Origin: Teichococcus vastitatis
GTDB lineage: Bacteria > Pseudomonadota > Alphaproteobacteria > Acetobacterales > Acetobacteraceae
Reading direction: 5' to 3'
Assembly: GCF_003604215.1 (NCBI RefSeq)
Contig: NZ_QXGS01000010.1
Coordinates: 59,011-123,010, forward strand
Length of the DNA: 64,000 bases
Positions 8,351-17,564 of the stretch are shown here, piece by piece (positions within the stretch are counted from its first letter, which is position 1; each line of letters opens with the position of its first letter). A program made the position numbers and the translations under genes. The notes beneath the pieces are model-generated. The model was not told where the DNA came from and did not search any database. It saw only the letters and a list, made by a program, of their open reading frames with translations.

Positions 8351-9546
8351 TGCCGTCGCAGCCGGCGGCGCTGGCGGCCCGCCTTCCGCTGACAGGCACG
8401 GCGCCGCCGCCGCGGGAAGCGATGGCCGTGGCGACCCTGTCGGTTCTTGCCGTGCTGGCACCCCTGGTTCTGGGGGTGCTGTCGCTGGCCCCGAACCGGC
8501 TGCTCAGCCCCCGCGCCGCGGCGATGCCGCAGACCGCGGGCGTGATCATCTGCCTCGGGCTGTTTCTCGGCTTCTGCCTGGGCACCGCGTTGCTGGCACG
8601 CCGTGCGGCGTGGCTGGGCTGGGCGGAGCTTGCCGCGGCCCTGGCGCTGTGTGCCCTGCTTGCGGGCATCGGCGTGGCGGCGGGCGAGGTGCTGCGGGAT
8701 GCCTCCCCCGCAGCCCGCGCCACGCCCGCGGCCGGGTTCTGGATGGCGATGCTGTTGTTGGCCCTGGCGGCAGGCTGCTGCGCCGCGGGCCGGGGCGGCA
8801 CACCGCGGAACTTCATGGTGGCCGTCGTGTTGGGCTTCGGCCTGCTCTGGGCCGCAGGGTTGCTGGGCAACCTGTCGGTGGCGCGCGAGGCTTCGGCGCG
8901 CGGCGCGGAGATCCGCGCCGCAGCGATACAGCATCTGGGGCTGTCGGGCAGCGCGCTGCTGCTGGCCCTGGCCGTGTCGCTGCCGCTCAGCCTGCTGGCC
9001 TTGCGCCACCGCAAACTGGAAGCGGCCCTGATGGGCGTGGCCAATGGCTTCCAGGTGGTACCGTCCATCGCCTTGTTCGGCCTGCTGATGGGGCCGCTGG
9101 GGGCGTTGGTAAGCTGGGCACCCGGGTTGCGCGACTGGGGCGTGGGCGGCATCGGCCCGGCCCCGGCGGTGCTCGGCATCGCCGTGTACCTGCTGCTGCC
9201 CCTGTGCAGCGCCTTTCTGGCAGGGCTGCGGGTGGTTCCGCCCGCGCTGATCGATGCGGCGCGCGGGCAAGGCCTCACGGAGGCCGGCATCCTGCGCCGG
9301 CTGCGCATCCCGCTCGGCCTGGGCGTCATGCTGGGAGGGCTGAGGGTCGCCGCCGTGCAGGCCATCGGACTGGCGACTCTCGCCGCGCTGATCGGCGGCG
9401 GCGGGCTGGGCACGCTGGTGTTCCAGGGCATCGGCCAGCTCGCCACCGATCTCATCCTGCTCGGCGTGCTGCCGATGGTGGCGTTGTCGCTGCTGGCCGA
9501 TGGCGGCTGTGCCGCGTTGCAGGCGGCGCTGGAGCGCGGGCCATGA
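8350..9546 (+). CDS. ABC transporter permease (YehY-like)
   Basis: A 398-residue inner-membrane protein, the larger of two permeases. An N-terminal hydrophobic half (about residues 25-180, roughly five membrane spans) precedes a standard ProW-type permease half with the coupling motif near ALIDAARGQGLTEAGILRRL. This extended architecture matches YehY (about 385 residues) rather than simple ProW. It overlaps the binding-protein gene by 1 base and the ATPase gene by 4. Confidence 0.9.
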   Translation: MPSQPAALAARLPLTGTAPPPREAMAVATLSVLAVLAPLVLGVLSLAPNRLLSPRAAAMPQTAGVIICLGLFLGFCLGTALLARRAAWLGWAELAAALALCALLAGIGVAAGEVLRDASPAARATPAAGFWMAMLLLALAAGCCAAGRGGTPRNFMVAVVLGFGLLWAAGLLGNLSVAREASARGAEIRAAAIQHLGLSGSALLLALAVSLPLSLLALRHRKLEAALMGVANGFQVVPSIALFGLLMGPLGALVSWAPGLRDWGVGGIGPAPAVLGIAVYLLLPLCSAFLAGLRVVPPALIDAARGQGLTEAGILRRLRIPLGLGVMLGGLRVAAVQAIGLATLAALIGGGGLGTLVFQGIGQLATDLILLGVLPMVALSLLADGGCAALQAALERGP

Positions 9547-10472
9547 TCCGCTTCGAGGGCGTGTCCCGCCGCTACGGAGAACAGGCGGCCGTGGACCGCG
9601 TCACCCTGGAGGTTCCACGCGGCAGCATCTGCGTGCTGCTGGGAGAGTCCGGCTCCGGCAAGTCCACCTTGATGCGCATGGTCAACAGGCTGGTGGAGCC
9701 CAGCGCCGGGCGGGTTCTGGTGGATGGCCGCGATGTGGCGGGTGCCGATCCGGAGGAGCTTCGCCGCGGCATCGGCTATGTGATCCAGTCGGTAGGGCTG
9801 TTTCCCCATTGGCGCGTGGCGGACAACATCGCCACCGTGCCGCGCCTGCTGGGCTGGGAGCCGGCGCGCATCGCAGCCCGGGTCGAGACCCTGCTGGAAC
9901 TGGTCGGGTTGGAGGCGACCCTGTTCCGCGACCGGTTCCCGCACGAGCTGTCCGGCGGACAGGCACAGCGCGTAGGCCTGGCCCGCGCCCTGGCCGCCGA
10001 TCCGCCCCTGCTGCTGATGGATGAACCCTTTTCCGCACTCGACCCCGGCACCCGGCGCGGCCTGCAGGTGGCGCTGCGGGAGATCCATGCCGAAACCGGC
10101 AAGACCATCCTGTTCGTGACGCATGATGTGGAGGAAGCCCTGGCCCTGGCCGATAGGCTGGCCGTGCTGGACCAGGGGCAGCTGGTGGCGCAGGGTCGTC
10201 CGGCGGCGTTGCTGGAAGGCGCGGCGCAGGGGCCGGTGCGGCGGATCTTTGGCGAGGAAAGCCTTGCCTTCCACCGGCTGGCCACGCTGCCGGCCCGCAG
10301 CCTTGCCCGGGTTGGAGATGCCGACGGGTTGCCGATGCTGCCGGCCGACGCGACGCTGAAGCAGGCGCTGATGCTGATGTTGTCGGAAAACAGCGCCCGA
10401 CTGGCCCTGCCGGCCGAGGCCGGCTTCGGTGGTGGAACCCTGCACTGGACCGATCTGGTGACGGCACGGTGA
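9543..10472 (+). CDS. osmoprotectant ABC transporter ATP-binding protein (YehX-like)
   Basis: A 309-residue cytoplasmic ATPase. Walker A is GESGSGKST, the signature ELSGGQAQRVGLARAL, Walker B LLLMDEPFSALDP, and the switch His is in FVTHDVEEAL. After residue 240 there is a short tail (LPADATLKQALMLMLSE) like one degenerate CBS repeat rather than the full pair of ProV. It overlaps both neighbours by 4 bases, which fits equimolar production of the importer. Confidence 0.92.
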   Translation: MIRFEGVSRRYGEQAAVDRVTLEVPRGSICVLLGESGSGKSTLMRMVNRLVEPSAGRVLVDGRDVAGADPEELRRGIGYVIQSVGLFPHWRVADNIATVPRLLGWEPARIAARVETLLELVGLEATLFRDRFPHELSGGQAQRVGLARALAADPPLLLMDEPFSALDPGTRRGLQVALREIHAETGKTILFVTHDVEEALALADRLAVLDQGQLVAQGRPAALLEGAAQGPVRRIFGEESLAFHRLATLPARSLARVGDADGLPMLPADATLKQALMLMLSENSARLALPAEAGFGGGTLHWTDLVTAR

Positions 10473-11179
10473 GGGCCTTGCTGGCCAACCTGTTGCTGTT
10501 CGGCGCAGCGATGGTGGCCGCCCCTTACCTGGGACCGCTGTGGCACGCTCTGTTCCCGGAGGTGTCGCGGCCGGTCTGGGACAGCCCGGGCTGGTTTTCG
10601 CTGCTGGGCGAGCACCTGATGCTATCGCTCGGGGCGACGCTGATCGCCGCCATCCTCGGCCTCGGCGCCGCAATCCTGGCCACGCGCCCGGCCGGGCGCG
10701 CCCTGCGACCCCTGCTGGATGCGGTGTTCTCCCTGGCCCAGGCAGTGCCGCCGGTCGCGGCCATCGCGCTGTCCTTGCCGCTCCTCGGCTTCGGTGCCGC
10801 CCCTACCCTGCTGGCCTTGGTGCTTTATGCCGCGCTGCCGGTGATGCGCAGCGCCGTGGGCGGGCTCGACGCGGTGCCGGCGCCGGTGCTGGACGCGGCG
10901 CGCGGCACCGGCATGGGGTCCGCGCGCATCCTGGCCCAGGTGGAGCTGCCGCTGGCCCTGCCAGTGATCCAGGCCGGGTTGCGGGTCGCGCTGGTGCTGG
11001 CCATCGCCACCACTGCGGTCGGGGCCGTGGCGGGCGCACGCTGCCTCGGCACGCCGATCGTCACCGGACTGGCGAACGGCAACCCGTCCTGGGTGCTGCA
11101 GGGCGCGATCTTCACCGCCTGGCTGGCGCTGATCGCCGATCAGGCCCTGCGTCTCGGCCTCGGGCGCCACTCCGGCTGA
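10469..11179 (+). CDS. ABC transporter permease (YehW-like)
   Basis: A 236-residue permease of about six spans, with the coupling motif region PVLDAARGTGMGSARILAQV. GTG 10469 overlaps the ATPase stop codon (GTGA), the same coupling used throughout this operon. It is the last gene of the importer; the next gene is convergent. A palindrome GCGGCTC-A-GAGCCGC at 11197-11211 straddles the intergenic region and the end of livM. Confidence 0.9.
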   Translation: MRALLANLLLFGAAMVAAPYLGPLWHALFPEVSRPVWDSPGWFSLLGEHLMLSLGATLIAAILGLGAAILATRPAGRALRPLLDAVFSLAQAVPPVAAIALSLPLLGFGAAPTLLALVLYAALPVMRSAVGGLDAVPAPVLDAARGTGMGSARILAQVELPLALPVIQAGLRVALVLAIATTAVGAVAGARCLGTPIVTGLANGNPSWVLQGAIFTAWLALIADQALRLGLGRHSG

Positions 11180-11201
11180 GGCGGCGTTTCCCTGACGCGG
11201 C

Positions 11202-12203
11202 TCAGAGCCGCACCCGCAGCCAGCGGCCGACCTCGCCAGCAATGCCCGCGCGGAACGCCAGCACGCAGGCGACGAAGATGCAGCCCTGGATCACCGTCAC
11301 CCAGGCGCCGAACTCGGCCAGGTAGTTCTGCATGGACACGATCACCGCCGCGCCGAGGACGGGGCCGAACACCGTGCCGAGGCCGCCGACCAGGGTCATC
11401 AGCACCACCTCGCCGGACATCGCCCAGTAGACATCGGTCAGGGTAGCGATGCCGAACACCAGCGCCTTGGTGCCGCCGGCCACGCCTGCCAGCGCCGCCG
11501 ACAGGGTGAAGGCGATCAGCTTGTAGTCATCCACGCGATAGCCAAGCGAGATCGCGCGCGGCTCGTTCTCCCGGATGGCGGTCAGCACCTGGCCAAAGGG
11601 CGAGTGGATGATGCGGTTGATCAGCAGGAAGCCCGCCAGGAACACGCCGGCCACCAGCCAGTACATGTTCATGTCGGGAGCCAGGCTGAAGAGCCCGAGG
11701 AAGTTGCCGCGCGGCACGGACTGGATGCCGTCCTCGCCGCCGGTGAACGGGGCCTGCAGGCAGACGAAGAACACCATCTGCGCCAGCGCCAGCGTGATCA
11801 TGGCGAAGTAGATGCCCTGCCGGCGGATCGCGATCCAGCCCGACACCACCCCCAGCACCGCGCCCACGGCACCGCCGGCCAGGATCGCCAGTTCGGGGCT
11901 GAGGCCCCAAACCTTCGCCGCATGCGCCGCGACATAGCCGCCCATACCGAAGAACATGGCGTGGCCGAACGACAGCAGGCCGACATAGCCGATCAGGAGG
12001 TTGAACGCGCAGGCAAACAGCGCGAAGCACAGCAGCTTCATCAGGAACACCGGGTAAAGCACGAACGGCCCGACCAGCAGAACCGCCAGCAACAGCAGGA
12101 AGGCAATGCTTTGCGCCCGGTTGAAGCCCAGCAAAGACAGGCCGGGCAGGCCCGGGCTCTGGTGCGGCGTCGGCGCCGTGAAGGCGGTCGCTTGTCCGGC
12201 CAT
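11202..12203 (-). CDS. livM: branched-chain amino acid ABC transporter permease LivM
   Basis: A 333-residue inner-membrane permease, the last gene of a five-gene Liv importer read leftward. Multiple hydrophobic spans are seen (for example SIAFLLLLAVLLVGPFVLYP), with LivM landmarks LIGYVGLLSFGHAMFFGMGGY and GAAVIVSMQNYLAEFGAW. It starts 3 bases after the livH stop. With LivH it forms the translocation pore for branched-chain amino acids or related amides and ureas. Confidence 0.92.
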   Translation of the reverse strand: MAGQATAFTAPTPHQSPGLPGLSLLGFNRAQSIAFLLLLAVLLVGPFVLYPVFLMKLLCFALFACAFNLLIGYVGLLSFGHAMFFGMGGYVAAHAAKVWGLSPELAILAGGAVGAVLGVVSGWIAIRRQGIYFAMITLALAQMVFFVCLQAPFTGGEDGIQSVPRGNFLGLFSLAPDMNMYWLVAGVFLAGFLLINRIIHSPFGQVLTAIRENEPRAISLGYRVDDYKLIAFTLSAALAGVAGGTKALVFGIATLTDVYWAMSGEVVLMTLVGGLGTVFGPVLGAAVIVSMQNYLAEFGAWVTVIQGCIFVACVLAFRAGIAGEVGRWLRVRL

Positions 12204-12206
12204 GCG

Positions 12207-13094
12207 TCAGGCCCTCCCGAACAGGCCGGCCGGCCGCGCCAGCAGCACGATGGCCATGATAACGAAGATCACGGTGGAAGACGCTTCCGGGTAGAACACC
12301 TTGGTCAATCCTTCCACCAGCCCAAGCCCGAAGCCGGTGAGCACCGAGCCCAGGATGGACCCCATGCCGCCGATCACCACCACGGCGAACACGGTGATGA
12401 TCAGGCTCGACCCCATCTGCGGGTTCACCGAATAGATCGGCGCCGCCAGCACGCCGGCGAAGGCGGCCAGTGCGACCCCGGCGGCATAGGTCAGGGTCAT
12501 CATCCGCGGCACGTTGACGCCGAAGGCCTGCACTAGCGCCGCATTCTCCGTCGCGGCGCGCAGATAGGCGCCAAGCCGCGTCTTCTCGATGATGATCCAG
12601 GTGGCCAGGCTCATCACCACCGCCGCCGCTACCACCCAGAGCCGGTATTTCGGCAGGAACATAAAGCCCAGATCCACCGGCGGGCCGCTCAGCAGCTCCG
12701 GCGGGGCGTAGGGCAGGCCGGAGGAGCCGAAGCCGTTGCGAAACAATCCCTCGATGATCAGTGCCAGGCCGAAGGTCAGCAGCAGGCCGTACAGGTGATC
12801 CAGCTTGTACAGGCGGCTGATCATGGTGCGTTCCAGCACCACGCCGAATGCGCCGACGATCAGCGGCGCCAGGATCAGCGCCGGCCAGTAGCCAATGCCG
12901 ACCCAGTTCAGCAGCATCCAGGCCACAAAGGCGCCGACCATGAACTGCGCGCCATGCGCGAAGTTGATCACGTTCAGCATGCCGAAGATCACGGCGAGGC
13001 CGAGTGACAGAAGCGCGTAGAAGGCGCCGTTCACCAGCCCGAGCACCACCTGCGGCAGGCCGAGTTCCAGTTGGAAAATCAGGTCTTCGATCAC
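12207..13094 (-). CDS. livH: branched-chain amino acid ABC transporter permease LivH
   Basis: A 295-residue permease. The family signature LGLAVIFGMLNVINFAHGAQ is near the N-terminus, and GGMGSILGSVLTGFGLGLVE near the C-terminus. GTG 13094 (VIEDLIFQLELGLPQ) is chosen since it gives the usual LivH length with an AGGA site about ten bases ahead; the frame is open further upstream but that part is proline/arginine-rich and unlike the family. It lies 64 bases after the binding-protein stop. Confidence 0.88.
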   Translation of the reverse strand: MIEDLIFQLELGLPQVVLGLVNGAFYALLSLGLAVIFGMLNVINFAHGAQFMVGAFVAWMLLNWVGIGYWPALILAPLIVGAFGVVLERTMISRLYKLDHLYGLLLTFGLALIIEGLFRNGFGSSGLPYAPPELLSGPPVDLGFMFLPKYRLWVVAAAVVMSLATWIIIEKTRLGAYLRAATENAALVQAFGVNVPRMMTLTYAAGVALAAFAGVLAAPIYSVNPQMGSSLIITVFAVVVIGGMGSILGSVLTGFGLGLVEGLTKVFYPEASSTVIFVIMAIVLLARPAGLFGRA

Positions 13095-13158
13095 CGGCGG
13101 GTCATCCTGGGGCGAAGCAAGGGAGAGGCGCGGGCCGCGTCCGGCCCGTGCCGGCAGG

Positions 13159-14403
13159 TCAGGCGCGCACCAGCGGGCAGGCACCCTCGGACACCGGCCT
13201 CCAGGCCTCCTCGGCCGGGGTGGTCTGCACCAGCTTGTAGTAGTCCCAGGCGCCCTTCGACTCCTCGGGCTTCTTCACCTCGAACAGGTAGACCGGGTGC
13301 AACTTGCGCCCGTCCTCGCGGATCGTGCCGGCGCCGAAGCAGTCATCATCCGTGGGCATCGCCTTCATCCGCGCCACCGTGGCGGCGCCGTCCGCCTTGG
13401 CCGCGGCCCCGCCCAGATCGGCCACCGTCTTCAGGTAGTGCAGCACGGAAGCGTAGCAGCCGGCATGCGACATGGCCGGGTAGTTGCCGCCGAGGCTGCC
13501 CTTGACCCGGTTGGTGAAGGCGCGGGTACGGTCGTTGAGATCCCAGTAGAAGCTTTCCGTGCAGACCAAGCCCTGGGCGGCGGTCAGGCCCAGGCTGTGC
13601 ACGTCATTGATGAACATCAGCATCACGGCGATCTTGGTGCCACGCCGCGTGACGCCGAACTCGGCCGCCTGCTTGACGCAGTTGATGGTGTCGGTGCCGG
13701 CATTGGCCAGCCCGATCACTTTGGCGCGGCTCTGCTGCGCCTGCAGCAGGTAGGACGAGAAATCGGTGGATTGCAGCGGATGCCGCACCGTGCCCAGCAC
13801 CTTGCCGCCCGCCGCCTGCACGAAGGCGGAGGTGTTGCGCTCCAGATCATGGCCGAAGGCGTAGTCGGCCGTGATGAAGAACCAGCTGTCGGCACCGGTC
13901 TTCACCATGGCACCGCCGGTCGACTTGGCCAGCATATAGGTGTCATAGGTCCAGTGCACCGTGTTGGGGCTGCACTGCTTGCCGGTCAGTTCGGTGGTGC
14001 CGCCGGTGGAATTCAGATAGACCTTGTTCTTCTCGCGGACGATGCCGTTGATCGCCAGCGCGACGGCGGAGTTTGGCACATCAACGATCACGTCGACGCC
14101 GTCACGGTCGATCCACTGCCGGGCGATGGTGGCGCCCACATCCGCCTTGTTCTGGTGGTCGGCCTGCACGACCTCAACATTGACGCCCTTGGCGGCGATG
14201 CCGCTGTCCTGGATAGCCTGGCGCACGCAGGCGGTGGAGGTCGGGCCGGACACCTCGCGGTACACGCCGGACTGGTCGTTCAGCACGCCGATCTTGAGCG
14301 AAGTCGCGCCCTGCGCGCGGCCGCGCGACGGCAGGCCTGCGAGGGCGGGAACCAGGGCCAGGGCGGCGCCGGACATCAGAAGGCTGCGGCGATCTTGAAC
14401 CAT
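13159..14403 (-). CDS. Liv-type ABC transporter substrate-binding protein
   Basis: A 414-residue periplasmic binding protein (type I fold). The N-terminus MVQDRRSLLMSGAALALVP is a twin-arginine-like leader ending near GRAQG. The mature part opens with LKIGVLNDQSGVY, typical of amino acid/amide binders, and carries several cysteines. ATG 14403 has GGGAG nine bases ahead. It lies between the ATPase and permease genes in one operon. Specificity (leucine-type amino acids, amides or others) is not decidable here. Confidence 0.9.
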   Translation of the reverse strand: MVQDRRSLLMSGAALALVPALAGLPSRGRAQGATSLKIGVLNDQSGVYREVSGPTSTACVRQAIQDSGIAAKGVNVEVVQADHQNKADVGATIARQWIDRDGVDVIVDVPNSAVALAINGIVREKNKVYLNSTGGTTELTGKQCSPNTVHWTYDTYMLAKSTGGAMVKTGADSWFFITADYAFGHDLERNTSAFVQAAGGKVLGTVRHPLQSTDFSSYLLQAQQSRAKVIGLANAGTDTINCVKQAAEFGVTRRGTKIAVMLMFINDVHSLGLTAAQGLVCTESFYWDLNDRTRAFTNRVKGSLGGNYPAMSHAGCYASVLHYLKTVADLGGAAAKADGAATVARMKAMPTDDDCFGAGTIREDGRKLHPVYLFEVKKPEESKGAWDYYKLVQTTPAEEAWRPVSEGACPLVRA

Positions 14404-14498
14404 GAACGAAAGCTCCCTTTCGCCCCTGTTATCTCCCGGGGCCGGAGGTGTCAGGCCAGCCAATGCCGGAGTGCTGGCAAGGGCATCCGGAACGTCCT

Positions 14499-15203
14499 TC
14501 AGACGCCCAGATATTCGTGCAGCCGCTCCATGGCGCCGGCCATCTCGGCATTGGCAACCGCATCGACGACGCGGCCATGCTCCATGACGTAGTGGCGGTC
14601 GGCCACGGTTTGCGCGAAGCGGAAATTCTGTTCCACCAAAAGAATGGTGAAGCCGCGCTGCTTGATCTCCCGGATGGTGCGGCCGATCTGCTGCACAATC
14701 ACTGGCGCCAGCCCCTCGGTCGGCTCGTCCAGCATCAGCAGGCGGGCCCCGGTGCGCAGGATGCGGGCAATGGCAAGCATCTGCTGCTCGCCGCCCGAGA
14801 GCCGGGTGCCCGGCGAGCGGGCGCGTTCCTTCAGGTTCGGGAACAAGGTGTAGATTTCGTCCAGCGACAGGCCGCCCGGCCGCACCACCGGCGGCAGAAG
14901 CAGGTTCTCGGTCACGTCGAGGCTGGCGAAGATGCCGCGCTCCTCCGGACAGAGCGCGATGCCGGCGCGGGCAATGCGATCGCTGCGGGTGCCGATCAGT
15001 TCCTGCTCGTCGAAGCGGACGCTGCCGCTGCGGCGTCCGACGAGGCCCATGATGGATCGGAGGGTGCTGGTCTTGCCGGCGCCGTTGCGGCCCAGCAGCG
15101 TCACCACCTCGCCCTCGCGGACCTCGATGTCGACGCCGTGCAGCACATGGCTCTCGCCGTACCAGGCCTGCAGCCCCTCGACCTTCAGCAGCGGCTCAGC
15201 CAT
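14499..15203 (-). CDS. livF: branched-chain amino acid ABC transporter ATP-binding protein LivF
   Basis: A 234-residue ATPase: Walker A GRNGAGKTST, signature RLSGGEQQMLAIAR, Walker B LLMLDEPTEGLAP, and the LivF-type ALCPEERGIFASLDVTENLL. ATG 15203 overlaps the livG stop as ATGGCTGA, which points to coupled translation; an in-frame ATG six codons earlier is possible. It pairs with LivG under the LivHM pore. Confidence 0.92.
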   Translation of the reverse strand: MAEPLLKVEGLQAWYGESHVLHGVDIEVREGEVVTLLGRNGAGKTSTLRSIMGLVGRRSGSVRFDEQELIGTRSDRIARAGIALCPEERGIFASLDVTENLLLPPVVRPGGLSLDEIYTLFPNLKERARSPGTRLSGGEQQMLAIARILRTGARLLMLDEPTEGLAPVIVQQIGRTIREIKQRGFTILLVEQNFRFAQTVADRHYVMEHGRVVDAVANAEMAGAMERLHEYLGV

Positions 15204-15969
15204 GCGCGCTGCCGCCGGCAATGGAGGGATCGCTGCCCAGATAGGCCGCCACCACCTCGGGGTTGCGCGACACCTCGGCGTAAGGGCCTTCGGCCAGGAT
15301 GCGGCCGCGCGTCAGCACCGTGATGGTGTCGCACAGGCCTTCCACCACCTTCAGGTTGTGCTCCACCATCAGAACGGTGCGGCCCTGTGCCACGCGCTTC
15401 ACCAGAGCGACGATGCGGTCGACATCCTCGGCGGTCATGCCGGCGGTGGGCTCGTCCAGCAGCATCATGGTCGGCTCCAGCGCCAGCGTCGTGGCGATCT
15501 CCAGCGCCCGCTTGCGGCCATAGGGCAGTTCCCCTGCCGGCCGCTGGGCGAAGGTGGTGAGGCCCACATCCTCCAGCAATTCCCGCGCCCGGTCATCGAA
15601 GCGTCGCAGCACGCTGTCGGAGCGCCAGAAATCGAACGAGCCGCCGCGCTGCCGTTGCAGCGCCACGCGAACATTCTCCAGCACCGTGAGGTGCGGAAAC
15701 ACCGCCGAGATCTGAAAGGACCGCACCAGGCCGAGCCGCGCCACCTCGGCCGGCTTCATGCGCGTGATGTCGCGCCCGTTGAAGCGGATGCTGCCGCTGC
15801 TGGGTGGGATGAACTTGGTCAACAGGTTGAAGCAGGTGGTCTTGCCGGCGCCATTGGGGCCGATCAACCCATGGATGCTGCCGCGCCGCACCGACAGCGA
15901 CACGTCCCCCACGGCGGTGAAGCCGAGGAACTGCTTGCTCAGCCCCTGCGTCTCCAGAATGGCGTCCAT
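15196..15969 (-). CDS. livG: branched-chain amino acid ABC transporter ATP-binding protein LivG
   Basis: A 257-residue ATPase and the first gene of the Liv operon. Walker A is [10 protein letters not shown], signature ELPYGRKRALEIATTL, Walker B MMLLDEPTAGM, and the ARLGLVRSFQ element is typical of LivG. ATG 15969 has an excellent GGGAGGAG site six bases ahead; upstream in-frame sequence is arginine/proline-rich and not family-like. The promoter should lie in 15970-16075. Confidence 0.93.
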   Translation of the reverse strand: MDAILETQGLSKQFLGFTAVGDVSLSVRRGSIHGLIGPNGAGKTTCFNLLTKFIPPSSGSIRFNGRDITRMKPAEVARLGLVRSFQISAVFPHLTVLENVRVALQRQRGGSFDFWRSDSVLRRFDDRARELLEDVGLTTFAQRPAGELPYGRKRALEIATTLALEPTMMLLDEPTAGMTAEDVDRIVALVKRVAQGRTVLMVEHNLKVVEGLCDTITVLTRGRILAEGPYAEVSRNPEVVAAYLGSDPSIAGGSAHG

Positions 15970-16075
15970 TCGGCTCCTCCCAGTCCTGCCCCGGCCTTGT
16001 GTCCGACCATTGCGCTGCGAGCATGACCGAAGCCGTGGCCGTGGTGCAAGTAGCGGTTTCGAGCGCAGTTCGAGC

Positions 16076-16531
16076 TTAAATGGCGAAGTTGAGAGCTTCC
16101 GGCGCGGGCCGTTCCAGGCCCTCCACCGCAGCCCGGCGCAATAGTTCGGCCACGGTGCGGCTGGCCAGGGTTTCCAGCAGGCTGCCTTCCAGCTCCGCCC
16201 AGAGGGGCTGCACGACCTTTGTCTGCAAGGCCGAGGGGGATGTCGCCACCGGCTCCTCCTCCGCGTCCGACGGGCGCGTGGCCGAGACCACCTCGGCAAG
16301 GGTGATGTCGCGGGCGGCACGCCCCAGGCGGTAGCCGCCACGCGGCCCGCGCGTGCTGCCCAGGATGCCGGCGCGCGACAGCGCCTGCAGCACCGGCTCG
16401 ATGCCGCGCCGTGCCTCGCCCAGGCGGTCAGCGATGTCCCCCGCCGGAACCGTGGTGCCGCGGCCGGCATGGAATGCCACGTCCAGCACGATGGATACTG
16501 CCGTCATGGCCCGATCCCGTCGCAGCAACAT
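16076..16531 (-). CDS. Rrf2-family regulator without cysteines (CymR/IscR fold)
   Basis: A 151-residue winged-helix regulator with the Rrf2 signature RGPRGGYRLGRAARDITLAEVV at about residues 62-83 (given here only to locate it). The sequence contains no cysteine, so it cannot bind an Fe-S cluster the way IscR or NsrR do. Its start lies 48 bases from the divergent cysteine synthase gene. In Bacillus and Staphylococcus the cysteine-poor relative CymR represses sulfur genes by binding CysK, so a similar partnership here is a reasonable inference, not shown. Confidence 0.87.
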   Translation of the reverse strand: MLLRRDRAMTAVSIVLDVAFHAGRGTTVPAGDIADRLGEARRGIEPVLQALSRAGILGSTRGPRGGYRLGRAARDITLAEVVSATRPSDAEEEPVATSPSALQTKVVQPLWAELEGSLLETLASRTVAELLRRAAVEGLERPAPEALNFAI

Positions 16532-16579
16532 CGTTCAACCCCCCTGATCCACGCGGCCTGTCCGTGATATAGCTTGTCC
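16532..16579. promoter_or_regulatory. short divergent promoter region, Rrf2 gene / cysK
   Basis: Only 48 bases separate the two divergent start codons, so both promoters must overlap here or reach into the coding regions. A TATAGC hexamer at 16568-16573 may be a -10 or chance, and no Shine-Dalgarno is evident for cysK. A regulator bound here would control both genes. Confidence 0.35.
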
Positions 16580-17551
16580 ATGCCCGAAGGAAACACCCCT
16601 CCCCCGGCCCAGGCGGGCCGACTGCACGACAGCATCCTCTCCACCGTCGGAAACACCCCGCTGGTGCGCCTGCCGCGGCTGGAGGCGGAGCGCGGCCTGC
16701 AGGCCCGGCTGGCGATGAAGCTGGAGTTCTTCAATCCACTCGGTTCCATCAAGGACCGGATCGGCCTGGCCATGGTCGAAACGGCCGAGCGCGAGGGGCT
16801 GATCGCCCCGGATCGTTCCGTGCTGGTGGAGCCGACCTCAGGCAATACCGGCATCGCTCTGGGCTTCGTCGCGGCCGCGAAGGGCTACCGCCTGATCGTC
16901 ACCATGCCCGACGGTGCCAGCATCGAGCGGCGCAAAATGCTGCGGCTGCTCGGCGCCGAAGTGGAGCTGACGCCCGCCCGGGATGGCATGACCGGCGCGA
17001 TCGCTCGCGCCGAGGCCATCCTGTCTGAAACACCCGGGGCCTGGATGCCGCGGCAATTCGACAATTCCGCCAATCCGGCGATCCATGAGGCCACCACCGC
17101 GGAGGAGATCTGGCGCGACACCGCCGGGCAGGTGGATGCGGTGGTGGCAGGCATCGGCACGGGGGGGTCGCTGACTGGCATCGCCCGCGCCCTGAAGCCA
17201 CGGAGGCCGGATCTGCGCATCATCGGCGTGGAACCTGCGGAATCGGCCGTGTTGTCCGGGGATGACCCTGGCCCCCACACCATCCAGGGCATCGGGGCCG
17301 GCTTCCGCCCGGCCGTGCTGGAGCTGTCCCGACTGGACGAGGTGAAGCGCGTCACCGAGCGCGAAAGCTTCGCCGCCGCCCGGCTCTGCGCGCGCGCCGA
17401 GGGCCTGCCGGTGGGCATTTCCTCGGGCGCGGTGCTGCACGCCATGCTGGAGGTTGCGGCGGAGCCCGCCATGGCCGGCAAGCTGGTGGTCGGCATCGCC
17501 GCCTCCTTTGCCGAGCGCTACCTGTCCACGGAACTGTTCAGCGGCCTGTGA
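16580..17551 (+). CDS. cysK: cysteine synthase A (O-acetylserine sulfhydrylase)
   Basis: A 323-residue PLP enzyme making cysteine from O-acetylserine and sulfide. The PLP lysine is Lys58 in NPLGSIKDRIG, the substrate loop is EPTSGNTGIALGF and the phosphate-binding loop GIGTGGSLTGIARAL. ATG 16580 is chosen; an in-frame TTG at 16574 is an alternative. It sits between a cysteine-free Rrf2 regulator and an Lrp/cysteine dioxygenase pair, giving synthesis and breakdown of cysteine in one block. Confidence 0.93.
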   Translation: MPEGNTPPPAQAGRLHDSILSTVGNTPLVRLPRLEAERGLQARLAMKLEFFNPLGSIKDRIGLAMVETAEREGLIAPDRSVLVEPTSGNTGIALGFVAAAKGYRLIVTMPDGASIERRKMLRLLGAEVELTPARDGMTGAIARAEAILSETPGAWMPRQFDNSANPAIHEATTAEEIWRDTAGQVDAVVAGIGTGGSLTGIARALKPRRPDLRIIGVEPAESAVLSGDDPGPHTIQGIGAGFRPAVLELSRLDEVKRVTERESFAAARLCARAEGLPVGISSGAVLHAMLEVAAEPAMAGKLVVGIAASFAERYLSTELFSGL

Positions 17552-17564
17552 GCCGCGGGGCAGG

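Noticed and set aside
8070-10673. Very long minus-strand frame opposite the osmoprotectant importer
   Set aside because: Low-complexity shadow; the plus-strand ABC genes with all motifs occupy the region.
11197-11211. Palindrome GCGGCTC-A-GAGCCGC as terminator
   Set aside because: A one-base loop cannot form a normal hairpin; part of it is the end of livM. Perhaps chance or a protein site.
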